The position numbers and the translations under genes were made by a program. The notes below the pieces were generated by a model, which made no database searches, was not told the origin of the DNA, and saw only the letters and a program-made list of their open reading frames with translations. 64,000 bases of DNA, taken from the NCBI GenBank assembly GCA_028673005.1, contig CM054115.1, positions 4,323,501 to 4,387,500 of the forward strand, written 5' to 3'. This DNA is from Tanypteryx hageni. Taxonomy: Eukaryota; Arthropoda; Insecta; Odonata; Petaluridae. Positions 1 through 11,327 of this stretch are shown here, piece by piece. Position 1 is the first letter of the stretch. Every line of letters begins with the position of its first letter.

Positions 1-479
1 AACTAACGTAAATACGCGGTTGGCTGTCCTCAAGGTTAAATTAGGGTCGAGCGCAGGTAAAAAGTGAAAGGGAAAGTGTTTCACTACACCAACAACGTTA
101 GTAAATAAGCAAGAAAGTTTAGCGCAAGAGCAATGTAGATTTAGAAGCTAAAGAAATGCTAAGGTAAAAGGAAATAATTAGGAACTATTAAGGTAATACG
201 CTACTATAAATAAATATTACAAAGATTACGGATTTAGTGGCTGAGAGACGCAATTAACTACTATGATACGGCAAGAGAAGGATGAGTAAGCTTTTCGCTC
301 AAAGATGAGTTAAACTACAATTACAACAAAACAATTAACGTAAGAAGATGAAAAAATAAATAGAAAAATACTAGTTCTACATAACACAACAATACGGCTA
401 CAGCTAAACTACAGCTACTGCTACTACTACAGGTGTCGCTCGCAGGCAGGTCAGCGCTCGCAGGAGGAAGTGAAAGGCA
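1..479. other. Unassigned AT-rich flank
   Basis: I see no gene, terminal repeat or recognisable transposon here. A short trinucleotide-like CTA/CTG run lies near 412-432 and is followed by a GC-richer patch (430-500). The decayed gene to the right reads towards this region on the minus strand, so part of it may be the 3' flank of that element. Confidence 0.4.
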
Positions 480-3060
480 CGTCCGTCCTCTTCGAGGGCC
501 AGATGACTAGCTATAGCATTTGGCCAAGCGTTGTTTTCGTTGAAAATGCTAGTGTCCTCTTGCAATTATTTCCTCTTTTTAAATAATGTTATAAACTTAT
601 TCTTTTCCATGCGAAAAAGGGCAGAGACTGAGTCTCAACCACTTACAGCATGTAAGAAAAGAATGTGACCCTTCAAATCGTTATTGCTTGACTGTAGTTC
701 AATAGATGAGTTCATTTGCGTCGCAATTTTACCACGGCCAGGTTTGAATAAAAATGTTCATGTCTTTAAGCGTCACTGCAGTGATTAAAACAAGGTCAAA
801 AACTTTTTGAGTTGAGCTAGCTGAATGGCTGAATTTATTATGAGGGTATCTGCATCATCACAGACTTGTTTTACTTCAATTCCTACTTCAATAAGTTTTT
901 GTGAAAGCTATGTGGGTCTTGATTTATTACTATCATTTGACAGAAACTTCTGTTGAGAAGTTGTAGCAGTCATGCTTCCGACGAAGAAAATCTCTGGACA
1001 TATACGTTTTGCAGATCGTCGCAGTCTCTCAACGTTTTTGGTGCTTCTTTGACTTCCAGAGTAGCCATCAAACACGACTATTGAGTTTAGGCTATAGTGC
1101 TTGATGACTCATGAAACATAAGCACTATAAATGTTTTCATAAGTGGAAATCTCTGATGACATAACTTCATGAAGAAGGAAGCCACCATCAATGATAAAAA
1201 CTCCATCCTCTAAGTTGTAGTCCTGCGTGAGTTAAAACTATTGTACAGTGCCGATTTATTGGTTTTTCTTATCCCCACCTCCTCAAAAAAGGAAAGTGGG
1301 ACCGGAGAAAACTCATAATGGACACACACTGATAGCTCCTCTTCACCTCTGACTGTGCGAATGATACTTTGGAAAAGTAATTTGGAATTGACTGGTATCA
1401 CTGTCTCATTTATTTTTGAATGCGCATGAACTGCGGGCAACGGAAGTACTCTGCTTTTGCGCTTCAACTTAATATCGTGAAAATTGCTTCCAATGATCAT
1501 TGTTATAGCCATCATTTCCTCTTCATAACTTCTGTAACAATTGAATGTTTCATCTCCAATAAGCCATGTTGCATGACATCACATGTTTGTGTTTCGGAAA
1601 AGGCGGGTGAGATAGAAACCAATCAACGAATGGTTTTCAATCTTTTTCTTCCCTTGTTATGTGAGATTGTCTTGAGCTTACATGTTGCTCACTTGATGCA
1701 TACTACAGTCCAACAAATGCTTCTAGCTAATTACAGGTTTCGACACACAATGGCATTTACAAAATCCATTTGGCTAGAACACCGGGTGAAAATCCTCTCT
1801 CGCGGGCCAGCCCTCCTGAAGATTTCATGGAACGCATCAGAGTTTCTTCCACAGCCATGTCAGTCCATACACCTGCCCGTACCTTTTCTGTTCTGCAAAT
1901 TGCGAAATATCCTTTTTAGGTGAACTTCAGAAACTCATCTGGTGGAATATTCTTTTCAAGATTGTATATATCCTGTAGATATAACTGTGCTGACTTGGCG
2001 TAATGCAAATGACCTGCAGCGTGTAAGAAAGGGATAATTTTTTGTACACATGAGCTATGGAGTTGCCAATCGCCTACCCGTTCAGCTTGAATGAACTGCC
2101 CAACCAGCGAAATTAAATTAAAATACTGAATTCACAGTTGAGCAGTGTAGCGTCATTTCTCAATTTCCGGTAAATGACATTTAAACTTTCTGACCATTTC
2201 TCGAACTGTCTCTGACTCAATGACATTTTCACAAGAGGGAGAGTTGAAATTGAAATGAAAGTTCTCTATTTCGTCACGTTAAGATTCTGATAAATGTACT
2301 TCCTCCAGCATAGCGGCCTGAATCAATAAATGAGCGCGAAGGGCTCTGGCAAAATGAAGACATCTCATAATCTTATCAGTTGACTTTGATACGTAGGCAA
2401 CATTCCACAGTTCTTTTAGCCCACTTCCATTCATAATATAAGCAATTTCTCCCAGGAAGGACATCAGTAAATGGAGGCCACCAAGACGTATCACAATATT
2501 TGACAAATCGTATTCACCGATCTGGCTGGACAAAAGTTCCTGTGCTCTGACATACAAGGACTGGTCGAAGGTAAGGAAGCGATGTTCTGATTAACATAAT
2601 CAATTCTTCTAAGAAAACTTGCAAGGACGGACTGATTTTGCATCTGTGAAAAAATCGTCTGCGGCTGGGTAATCGTCAGTTTCATGCGATCTCACATCTG
2701 CGTTAATGATGGCTGCAGCTGCTCTATCCTCAGTCGCCCATCCTCTTCCTTGTTTTCCTCTATACCCTGACTGGGTCAGTATTTTGCGCTCCTCACCTCG
2801 GAAACAGACGATGGTGGATTTTTTCTTGGGAGAGGCAATGATAATTTCATCGCCATACTTATCAACCAGCATTTTTAAAGCTATTTTTCAGAGGGGGCAT
2901 ACTCTTCCATTAAATTAAGCAAATCACTCAAAAGAAACTGTCATTCATCAGAATTTTTCTGTAAGAACACACTCGTTCAATATCAGAACTTAAATCACCT
3001 ACCTGTGGTCGCCCTCTTTTTCCGCTGGTCTTTGATTCTCTGAAAAATTCCTGCAAACAA
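480..3060 (-). pseudogene. Decayed copy of a widespread multicopy hypothetical protein (PIN/XPG-like nuclease segment)
   Basis: Read from 3060 down to 480, the minus strand holds pieces of one long protein split by many stops and frameshifts. In order: a segment MLVDKYGDEIII (2872-2830), an RLGGLHLLMSFLG segment with GSGLKELW after it (about 2490-2400), a segment reading AKSAQLYLQDIYNLEKNIPP (about 2000-1930), SSEQHVSSRQSHITRE (about 1700-1650), LSHPPFPKHKHV (about 1610-1575), KINETVIPVNSKLLFQ (1410-1365), FIIDGGFLLHEV (about 1200-1165), IVVFDGYSGSQRSTKNVERL (about 1082-1025), CDDADTLIINSA (about 870-835), and KPGRGKIATQM followed by HILFLHAVSG, a stop and DSVSALF (about 745-610). The family is known from many animal genomes as uncharacterised repeated proteins. 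The acidic DDADTLI segment resembles PIN/XPG-type metal-binding nucleases, which is an inference. No function is established, and it may be transposon-borne. This copy cannot make protein. Confidence 0.7.
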
Positions 3061-3074
3061 TCATGAATGTGATC

Positions 3075-3155
3075 AAAGGTAAAAAAATCTCCAAATGGCG
3101 TAATATTTATATATATATTTATTTTATTACGGCATTTGGAGATTTTTTACCTTTT
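3075..3155. repeat. Hairpin-forming inverted repeat
   Basis: Two 30-bp arms (3075-3104 and 3126-3155) are reverse complements apart from one indel in an A-run and one mismatch (ATGGCG against ATGCCG). The 21-bp loop is AT-only. It sits just outside the start of the decayed hypothetical gene, so it could be the terminal part of that element or a small MITE remnant. Confidence 0.75.
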
Positions 3156-3874
3156 GTCATTGTAAGTGTACCGTGAAGCTCATTCCCAATTATATAAATC
3201 TTGCTTCTTCCGCAATCAAATCCAATATACCACTAACTCTACTTTTAAACTGTTTCCCCAATGCATCCTTTCTTTCTTCGGCTCTTTTTTATATTTTCTC
3301 TTTCATAGGTATTATGCGTACAAAATGAATTAGCCTTCTTTTATGTACACGTCTCTTTTTTCTTTCCTTTTTTCTCCAGCAGTGCATTTTTCTTGGCGGA
3401 ATAAACAGAACATATTGAACTGAAAGTTTCTCTAGATCGTAGTTTTCCTTTCACTGGTGATGCTTTGCTATCTGAAGATTTTTCTATTCTACTTTTCTCT
3501 ATTGTCTTCAACGTACTTTCCCTTGTATAGGTCTCCCTACATTCCTCGTGAAGTCTCACATTATTTGCCGCCTTATTTGCTGCCTATATTCATCTCGTCG
3601 TCTCTTACTGGCAATCTTAATCGCTTCAGTCCCTCTAGTAACGGTCACATAACAGCCAACGTGAGGCTGCCCTCACAAACAAAACATTTAACCTCCATTT
3701 CCATTCTTTTAATGATTAGAACAATATGCGTCGGCACAACGAACTACAACGTCACCCGGTGAAAGGCGAGCCACGAACTGGTTCGCGCTTCGCTATGCGT
3801 GAGAAGAGGAAGGAAGGAGCAAAGAGGGGTTTCCTATGCAGTAGAAGGGGTGGTCTGTTACATTTTGTACAAAG
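3156..3874. other. Unassigned intergenic stretch
   Basis: No gene or transposon is recognised. The short open frames on both strands between 3341 and 3908 have unremarkable composition and no motif I can name. Confidence 0.4.
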
Positions 3875-4014
3875 TGTAAATAAAAACGAACTTTGTAATT
3901 TCCTCTAGGCAAATTTATTCCGACCGGTTATCACCTGATGATGCTGTAACAGGCGAAACCGGTCGGTATAAATTTGTCTAGTGGAGATTTACGAAGTTTC
4001 TTTTTATTTACATT
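3875..4014. repeat. Near-palindromic element with a hammerhead-like core in its loop
   Basis: The 140-bp segment folds back on itself. The inner arms AAATTTATTCCGACCGGTT (3911-3929) and 3957-3975 match at 18 of 19 positions, and imperfect pairing extends out to TGTAAATAAAAA at 3875 and its complement ending at 4014. The loop region carries CTGATGA (3934-3940) and GAAAC (3954-3958), the two conserved cores of hammerhead ribozymes. A GTC (3962-3964) follows as a possible cleavage site, and TTAT/ATAA could pair as part of stem I. Similar motifs are known from Penelope-like retroelement terminal repeats. Stem II is weak here, so activity is unproven. Confidence 0.6.
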
Positions 4015-4527
4015 ATAGAATCTTTTCATAAAGTGGAACCTTCCCAAGTGGAATATATTTTGTACTAAGTATTACAGTGACGGGAGGCCAGGGGCTATGG
4101 AACAGACTAGATTGACAGTGATTGACAGGATCATTTCGCCTCATTGAAGTCGACACGTTTTCTATTATACCACTTCTCATATTTGCACTATCACAGAAAT
4201 CCCTAATAGAGGAAAGAACTAATAATAAACGACAAAACAAAAATTGTTGATTAGACCTACTGGGAATGCCACATTAAAAAAAACCAGCCTTGCAGTCTAC
4301 CACATGTGTGGGTTGGAAAAGTGTGCATTATTTGAATCAGCTTAGTACAAAACGTTATGCTCTACAGTTATATTTATATACATTTTCATTATTGACGAGT
4401 AAACGATGAAAAATCATTCATAGAATGGTGTCCACAGCTAGCGCCATAAAGACAAAACCATTATTTATCGCAAAACCGTTGCACTAACACTTGAATTCTT
4501 AATATGCTTTTTGTGTAGAATTGAATG
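4015..4527. other. Unassigned flank between palindrome and hAT element
   Basis: AT-rich sequence with no recognisable gene or repeat boundary. It ends at the 8-bp target duplication of the hAT transposon. Confidence 0.4.
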
Positions 4528-4535
4528 CTTTATAG
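4528..4535. other. Left target-site duplication of hAT element 1
   Basis: CTTTATAG lies immediately outside the left terminal repeat and matches the right flank CTCTATAG (7810-7817) at 7 of 8 positions. It fits the hAT target preference nTnnnnAn. Confidence 0.85.
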
Positions 4536-4549
4536 CAGTGGTTCTGAAC
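4536..4549 (+). repeat. Left terminal inverted repeat of hAT element 1
   Basis: CAGTGGTTCTGAAC, paired with 7796-7809 on the other strand with two mismatches. Similarity ends sharply after this point. Confidence 0.85.
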
Positions 4550-5852
4550 GCGGGCCACAGCCTATTTCTTAGAGGCCATGAGTAAAATACCTAAATTGGG
4601 GGGCCATCAAAACTTCTTTGTGGGCCAGGAAAAGTTCGACTCTGTGTGAAAGTTGTCTTAAGTCAATGCTAATAACGCGCACTAATAACAATATTAATAA
4701 CGCGTACTATTTTCATTGTATTCTGATTCAAATGTGTATGTTTAGACTGACATAACAACTGGAATTGAAATGCCATGAAAATGGACGAATGTATTACAAT
4801 ATACATAAATACTTTCTTATCTTCATTATAGTTAGGAAATAACTACATTGTACTCCAACTGTTAGCCCACAATTACGTGACTGAGAAAACTCTCCCCTAC
4901 CTCTTCCTTTCCTCCCCTCCACGCCGTAGCTACAAAATGTTATTCTTACGCTTTCATTCAGCGGATTTCACCTGAATACGACCGCTATTAATTTGAAATA
5001 CGCTTTCCTAATATAAGACAGAACACGTTCATCAACGTTGTCAACAGGGAGAGTGAATGCCAAAAGATTGAAGAAACAGAGGGTGGAATGCACTTGATAT
5101 ATTTATACATATTCTATATACCAGTCATTAACTGCTGATACATTCTGATAACCAGCAATTTTTTTTGGTCAAAATTAACGGGGCTTTACAAAAAACAAAA
5201 ACATCAGTTTGTTTGAAATAAAAAAGTAGCGCAATGAATTTAGTTATTATAAATAATAAGTTAATTCAAGTGTTCATTTTACACTTTCCGAACCATTTTC
5301 AAATTTGTTTTCAATGGCTAACCAAGGAAATATTATCACGCATTTGTTAATACTTTTTACGATTTTAATTAAATATTGCTTACCGTACTTTCAGATTCTC
5401 TTTGTTATTTTTACTAACTGTAAGTTGTGATTTAAAATAAATATATTTGAATAAAATTATTGATATTAAAAATTATCGCTTTTATATTTAAAATTAGTGG
5501 GGATTTGCATAAAACGAAGACATCTGCTCGTAAAGCCATTCTCAGAAAATTCAGGCATTTAATTTAAACAAATTTAAACAGTCGAATATTGATTGTTAGA
5601 GGAATACTGTAATCAGACGACGCCATACTGGAGTTTGTGTATTTGGTGAGTAGCTGTTTTGGCTGCTAATCTTGCCGATATTATTTCTTCTGTTACTCCA
5701 AACTCTTTACTGTTATGATGCCGGTTCGCGGCCATTTATTTCCCGGTTCCATCTACTTAAATTCTATTTATAAGTCTGTAGTAATAAATTGGTATTGTTG
5801 TTAAATATTTCTTCATTTTGATTTGTTTTAATTTTTTAATATCAGATTACCC

Positions 5853-7601
5853 ATGGCTAATATAGCGAAAAAAAAAGCAGGCAATATTCCATTGAGTACC
5901 TTTCCAATGGTTCTATTCCATCACCACAGGACAGATCAATGCCACTGTGTCTAATATGCATGACTACACTTTCAAATGAAAGCATGCGGCCATGCAAGCA
6001 CTTGGAGAGGATGCGCAAGGACAAAAAAGACAAATCACTAGATTATTTCAAAAAACTGCGTGATAACTTTCAAACAAGGGCACCATTAAAACAAATATTT
6101 AGTGAAAGAGCAGCTAAAGTAGACAAAGGTTTACTTGCATCCTATGAGATTTCCAAGTTAATTGCAAAATCTAGCAAGCCACATAATATTGGCGAATCAT
6201 TGATTTTGCCTACAGTGTCTGTTGTGTTATGTTATGAATCAGAGCGCACATGAAATTACTCAGGCCATCCCTTTGAGCAACTCATCAGTATCGAGATGTA
6301 TTGATGAAATGGCAGATGATGTGGAAAAACAATTAGTTGCACAACTACAAGTTAAGAAGTTTGCCCCGCAAATCGATAAATCCACTTTAATGGGTAATGA
6401 AGCCCTTCTAATGACATATGTTAGGTTTTTGAACGATGATCAGTGAGGAAATGCTTTTTGCCCGAAAGCCTAAGACAGACACCAAAGGTGAGACAATTTT
6501 TGAAGAAGTTAAGAGTTATTTCAAAGAAAACAACATTCCACTAGAAAATATAATAGCTTGTGCAACTGCTGGTGCTGCCTCGATGGTAGGTAGATACAGA
6601 GGATTCATTGCTCATTTAAAAATGCTGTGCCTGAAGTTTTTTGCATACACTGCGTGGTTCACCGTCAACATTTGGTTGGAAAAAACTTGGGAGGACGTTT
6701 ATATGATGCCCTTGTTATTGTAATAAAGGCTGTCGACTTTATCAAAACAAGTGCACTTCAAGATCGTCTTTTTCGACAACTTTGTGAGGAAAATGAAGAA
6801 GATTTTGAACGCCTACTAATGCATACAGAGGTCCGATGGTTATCAAAAGGTAATTGTCTTCGGCGTTTTGCTGAACTTTGGGACAATGTTGTACCATTTC
6901 TAAGTGATTAGCAGCTGGGAAAACAGATCGTTGCTGCTAAATGTGACATATTTTATTTGTCTGATATGTTTGAAAAGCCTAATTTGTTGGACAAACCGTT
7001 ACAAGGAAATAACTGTAATCTTATATCTTGCAAAGAGGCCATTACTGCTTTCCTTGGAAAACTCAAGTTATTTTGGAGTAATATTGGATGTCGTGAGTTC
7101 ATACTATTTCCATCACAGGCCACTCTTGACATAAAAATTCAGGATTATGATATTGCTGTATATGTTGAGCATTTGAAGAATTTGTACAGTGATATGCAAT
7201 GTCGGTTCAGCGACTTGCCAGAGATGAATATTCCAGATTGGGTGGTGAATCCGTTTGGTGTAAATGCGGTTGATGTTGACATCACATTACAAGAATGTCT
7301 GGTTGAGTTGCAGAGTGATATAACAGCTTTAGCTAGATTCAAATACGGCAAACAGAATTCTGGATAAGTAGTGAAATTGCAAATAAGTTTCCACAACTCT
7401 GGGAGAAGGCAAAGCTGTTTTTTATCGGATTCCCCACCTCTTATTTGGTTGAATCTGCGTTTAGTCGAGTTCTTCACCTGCAATTCAAAACTCGTAACCG
7501 TCTTGATATTGCAAAGAGAGGATCTTCGATTATCTCTATCATCGCTGCAACCAGAAATTCAAAAGCTTGCTAATTTTCATCAGCCTCAAGGATCTCACTA
7601 A
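5853..7601 (+). pseudogene. hAT transposase, SCAND3/ZBED5/FAM200-like, frameshifted
   Basis: The reading starts at ATG 5853 and would give about 580 residues, normal for this family. A one- or two-base slip in an A-run (5869-5881) puts the next part in another frame (QYSIEYLSNGSIPSP). A BED-type zinc finger follows with CLIC intact, but its histidines appear lost. A frame change near 6220 leads to FAPQIDKSTLMGNEALL (first catalytic D kept) and another near 6430 to CATAGAASMVGRYRGF, where the usual second catalytic D is alanine. HCVVHRQHLV and EVRWLSKGNCLRRF follow. There is an in-frame TAG at 6909-6911 and a slip before FWISSEIANKFPQLWEKAK (7358). VESAFS, the C-terminal dimerisation region with the conserved E, is present, and a last slip restores the end, which stops at 7601. 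The protein would have cut and pasted the surrounding element; this copy is dead. Confidence 0.92.
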
Positions 7602-7795
7602 ATAAAGTGACAATAATATTGTGGAAATATTTTTTGTTATGAGCATATTTCATATGTATATTATACACAAACAATATATATATTATAAACGGATTATTTT
7701 TTATAAAGTGTCTTTTTTACCAACTAACGGCGACTATGAGGGGTGGGGGCCACAGAGGTAAATGAAAATCTGAAGTGGGCGACGAGCAAAAAAAG

Positions 7796-7809
7796 GTTGA
7801 GAAACACTG
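7796..7809 (-). repeat. Right terminal inverted repeat of hAT element 1
   Basis: The complement reads CAGTGTTTCTCAAC, close to the common hAT terminal sequence. It is followed at once by the right copy of the target duplication. Confidence 0.85.
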
Positions 7810-7817
7810 CTCTATAG
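7810..7817. other. Right target-site duplication of hAT element 1
   Basis: CTCTATAG, differing by one base from the left copy. The single change suggests the insertion is not recent. Confidence 0.85.
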
Positions 7818-8285
7818 AATACTTCCTATAAATAATCACTGTAGGAGCAGCGGTTACCGAGTAAAATGTAAAAAGCCGTCCGCGGAACGGTAGCCATTTC
7901 TTCAATATAGCGGCGATGGGGAGTTTTAGGATGTTAATGAGAACGGCGAGTAGAACATCTGTACCAAAAATAATTTTTGTCTGAATTAGTTCCACTATTC
8001 GCCAATAATCAGCTAATTTTCATAGACTAAAACGAATCATTTATTACTGGCGCAGAACATGATGTATTAGACGAAAACTGAAAAAATATTTTACGTAATT
8101 TGTGAATATATTTTGGTAAACATTTTTATATTTCACATTACCACTTGATGGCCTTCCTAGCTCTTTTATATCTTTAGTCCTGAAATATCAAACAAATTCC
8201 CGGATACAGTAATATACAGTATTTTTCCTTTTTACGACATCAAGATCCGTGAACCCACTTCTGAAACTTATAAACATATATTATA
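7818..8285. other. Unassigned spacer between two hAT elements
   Basis: AT-rich sequence with no gene seen. It ends in a short (TA)n run next to the target duplication of the second hAT element. Confidence 0.4.
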
Positions 8286-8293
8286 TATATGAA
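8286..8293. other. Left target-site duplication of hAT element 2
   Basis: TATATGAA matches TATAGGAA at 11522-11529 in 7 of 8 positions, the length expected for hAT insertions. Confidence 0.75.
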
Positions 8294-8798
8294 CAGGGCT
8301 TGAAAAATGCGATCGTCTGCTCGTCCGTGACGAGTGAAAATTTTTAGTTGACGAGTAAAAAATTCAATAGAGCAGTTTCAGTTCAATCGGCAATTATTTA
8401 TACGTTTTACCTATTGTTGAAATGAAATATTTGGAAAAATTGCCAAGCTACTTAATTTAGTGAATGTTGCGGCCGCTAGGAAGTAGCTAACTACAACGAC
8501 TTCTACAAGCATCCAGGGGGTTTCCCTACACTGTGCATGCCTTTAAACCTGATAAGGCCATAGACTTATGGTATTTTAGTCCAAAAACTGTAAGACATGT
8601 TCAAGATCATAAATGCCATGGCTTTGGAAGTGGTATGTTGACACCTAAGAAGATATGAACAGCAAGTTTCATTGAACTATTGTTTGCTCATGGTCTTGTG
8701 TCACTAATAATATGTATGAGTTTTTTATATTAATTGTCATGTAGACTGATGTACATACAAGTATATTTTGTGTAATGTACTTGGTTGAATATTGATAG

Positions 8799-11038
8799 AC
8801 CAAACCTGACAAAATACTCAAATACGGTCAGATCTCAGTCCCGGGGATATCTGCACATGATCTCATTTATGCATCCTGCTCTTTCAAAGTACCAAAGGAA
8901 CAACCAAAATTTATTACTTTTAGAGATTTTAAAAACATAGACATAAACAAATTGACAGATGATGCTCTCTTAGTCCCTTGGGAAAGTATTATTAATATAA
9001 ATGACATAGATGACAAGGTGAATAATTTTAATGCTTTCCTCCTCAATCTATTTGATCGCCATGCTCCACAAAAAACAATTCGTATTACTAGAAAAAATTC
9101 ACCTTGGATTACGGATGATATAAAAAGATTAATGTCGAATCGTGATTCCGCTTTTCGTAAATTCAAACGCACAAATTCTACGCTCCAACTCGAAGAGTAT
9201 AGAAAACTGAGGAACTCAGTAAAGCAGGCAGTTAGAAATGCCAAAATCAAATTCTCGTACTCAATAATTTCTCCTCAGTCCGACAATGCATCACTATGAA
9301 GAAAACTGAAAGTATTTGGAATTGGGAATAAGAAAAGTGACTCTGAACTACATTCTGTCTCTCTTGATGCATTAAATGATGCCTTCTCATCACCACCTAA
9401 TATATTTTCAGTAAATCAAAGAAATTTAACTATCTCTGACATTTTTTCCTCAATCATAAACTATTCACAATCCTTCAGTTTTGCTTCTGTCTCCATATCC
9501 GATGTAAAGAAGATAATTTCTAAACTTAATTTGAAAACAAAAGGCTATGATCTCATCACTGGATCTATGCTCCATAATTTGATTCATATCTTGGCACCGA
9601 TCATTACACATATAATTAATTGCTCCTTCTCTAGCTGTTACTTTCCCAGTTCCTGGAAACGTGCTCTACTGCGACCTATCCCTAAAAAGGCTAATCCAAC
9701 AACTCCACAGGACTTTCGCCCTATAAGCATCCTGCCAACGCTATCCAAAATTATTGAAAAACTAGCGCATAAACAAATACATCAATATCTAAATAAATGT
9801 GAGCTCCTCAACCCCTATCAATCTGGATTTCGTACTAGCCACAGCACTGCTACTGCATTGATCAAAGTCACAGATGATATTCGGGCGAATTTCGATAACA
9901 AAAAAGCAACAATTCTCACACTATTGGACTTCTCTAAAGCGTTTGACTCCATTGACAGCGGAATATTACTTGCCAAACTTGCTAAAATGAACTTTTCCCT
10001 TAGCTCTTTGAAATGGATAAAATCTTATTTTCAGAATCGCTACCAAATGGTATCAATCTCTGATAAAAGTTCATCGTGGAAAAATGTCTCCCGTGGTTGT
10101 CCCCAAGGATCTACATTAGGACCCTTATTCTTCGCCTTATATATAAACGATATCTCTAACTCAATTCATCACTGCCAGTACCACCTTTATGCTGACGATC
10201 TGCAAATATACATAGGAACTCAAATATCTCAATCAATAACAGAATTGATTGCATGAATAGGGATATAAGATCGCTCATGACCTGGAGTGCTTGTAATGGC
10301 TTAATGTTAAACCCCTTAAAATCTCAATCAATAATTTTCTGCTATCCTAAATTACTCGGCAAATTACAAAAGTCAAATATAGACCCAGTATTAATTAACT
10401 CCACTCCTGTACCGTTTTCCAAGTCAGTAAAAAACCTTGGTGTTATTATGAATGATACACTCTGCTGGTCTAAACATGTAAACGAAATTTGCCGAAAAAT
10501 CAACTACTCACTTTATTCACTTAGGCTACTTAAAAACATTCTTCCAGTAAAACTAAAAATTTTACTTATAAATTCGCTTGTAATTCCTCATTTCGATTAT
10601 TGTGATTCCGTTTTTCTAGATCTAAAACAAGATTTGTTACAAAAGCTCCAGAGGACTCATAACTCTTGTGTTAGATACATTTTTAATATGAGCAAAAGTT
10701 GCCATATAACAAACGCATTCAAAGAATTGGGCTGGCTGTTCTTGGAAGAACGTAGGAAGATGCATATCCTAACGCAGCTAAGAAGTATCCTCACCTCTTC
10801 CTCGCCTAAATACCTAAGCTACAACTTCAAACCCCTTAATTCTGGCCACTCCCTGAATACCCGAGGATCATCCAAACTACTTATTCCCACTCATCGTAGC
10901 AGTTTCTATAATAAATCCTTTACCGTTACCGCCTGCAATCTTTGGAACTCTCTCCCCTTTCACTTTTACTCTGTCAATGGTATTAACCAATTTAAGAATC
11001 ATTGTGCTAAATACTTAGCCAGCATTAGGTCCTCATAA
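8799..11038 (+). pseudogene. Non-LTR retrotransposon reverse transcriptase (endonuclease remnant plus RT)
   Basis: The first readable part is PDKILKYGQISVPGISAHDL; the family normally has SDHDL there, so a catalytic-region D has become A. The frame continues through the linker to a TGA at 9297-9299, where the family usually has tryptophan (TGG), and on in the same frame. It covers ALLRPIPKKANP and FRPISILPTLSKIIEKLAH, RT motif A LLDFSKAFDSID, motif B GCPQGSTLGPLFFALYINDI and motif C YADDLQIY. A slip near 10250 moves the thumb and C-terminal part (MNRDIRSLMTWSACNGL and on) into another frame, ending at TAA 11038. All three RT active-site motifs are intact, but the stop and frameshift make the copy non-functional. 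In an active element the protein would copy its own RNA at a nicked target. Confidence 0.9.
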
Positions 11039-11327
11039 AAATGTAATACTTTCCTCTGTGTTTTTCCTTCTATCCTTCATTTAAATATCAGCACATCACT
11101 ATATCCATCAGCAAACAGGGCAGTGATGATGATTTTTATTATTTTACTTTGTGTATATTTGTGCTGTACTCTTCTTATTTTTTTATTATTTATGAATACC
11201 TTGAAATGATTTTCATTTCACTATATTGATTTGTATTGAATTCTGTACATTTAAATTTATCATATTGTGTATCATAATGGTTAGGTGGAAGAAGGGGCCA
11301 TATGGCCTCAACCTCGCCGTATTAAGA
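11039..11327 (+). other. LINE 3' untranslated region
   Basis: Non-coding sequence between the RT stop and the AAAT tail. The last part (11283-11325, GGAAGAAGGGGCCATATGGC and on) resembles the conserved 3' end of arthropod CR1-group LINEs that the RT recognises; this is from general knowledge of such tails. Confidence 0.6.

Larger units (their letters stand above)
4536..7809 (+). mobile_element. hAT DNA transposon, full length, inactive
   Basis: The left end starts CAGTGGTTCTGAAC and the right end is the complement of CAGTGTTTCTCAAC, 12 of 14 matching. Both ends lie inside an 8-bp target duplication. The element is 3,274 bp long. It has about 1.3 kb of 5' non-coding DNA, one broken transposase frame (5853-7601) and about 200 bp of 3' non-coding DNA. 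Both the TIR sequence and the 8-bp duplication are diagnostic of hAT elements. The decayed transposase means it can no longer move itself. Confidence 0.92.

Noticed and set aside
1420..1923. 167-codon plus-strand open frame
   Set aside because: It is the antisense shadow of the decayed minus-strand hypothetical gene, whose segments read in consistent order across it.
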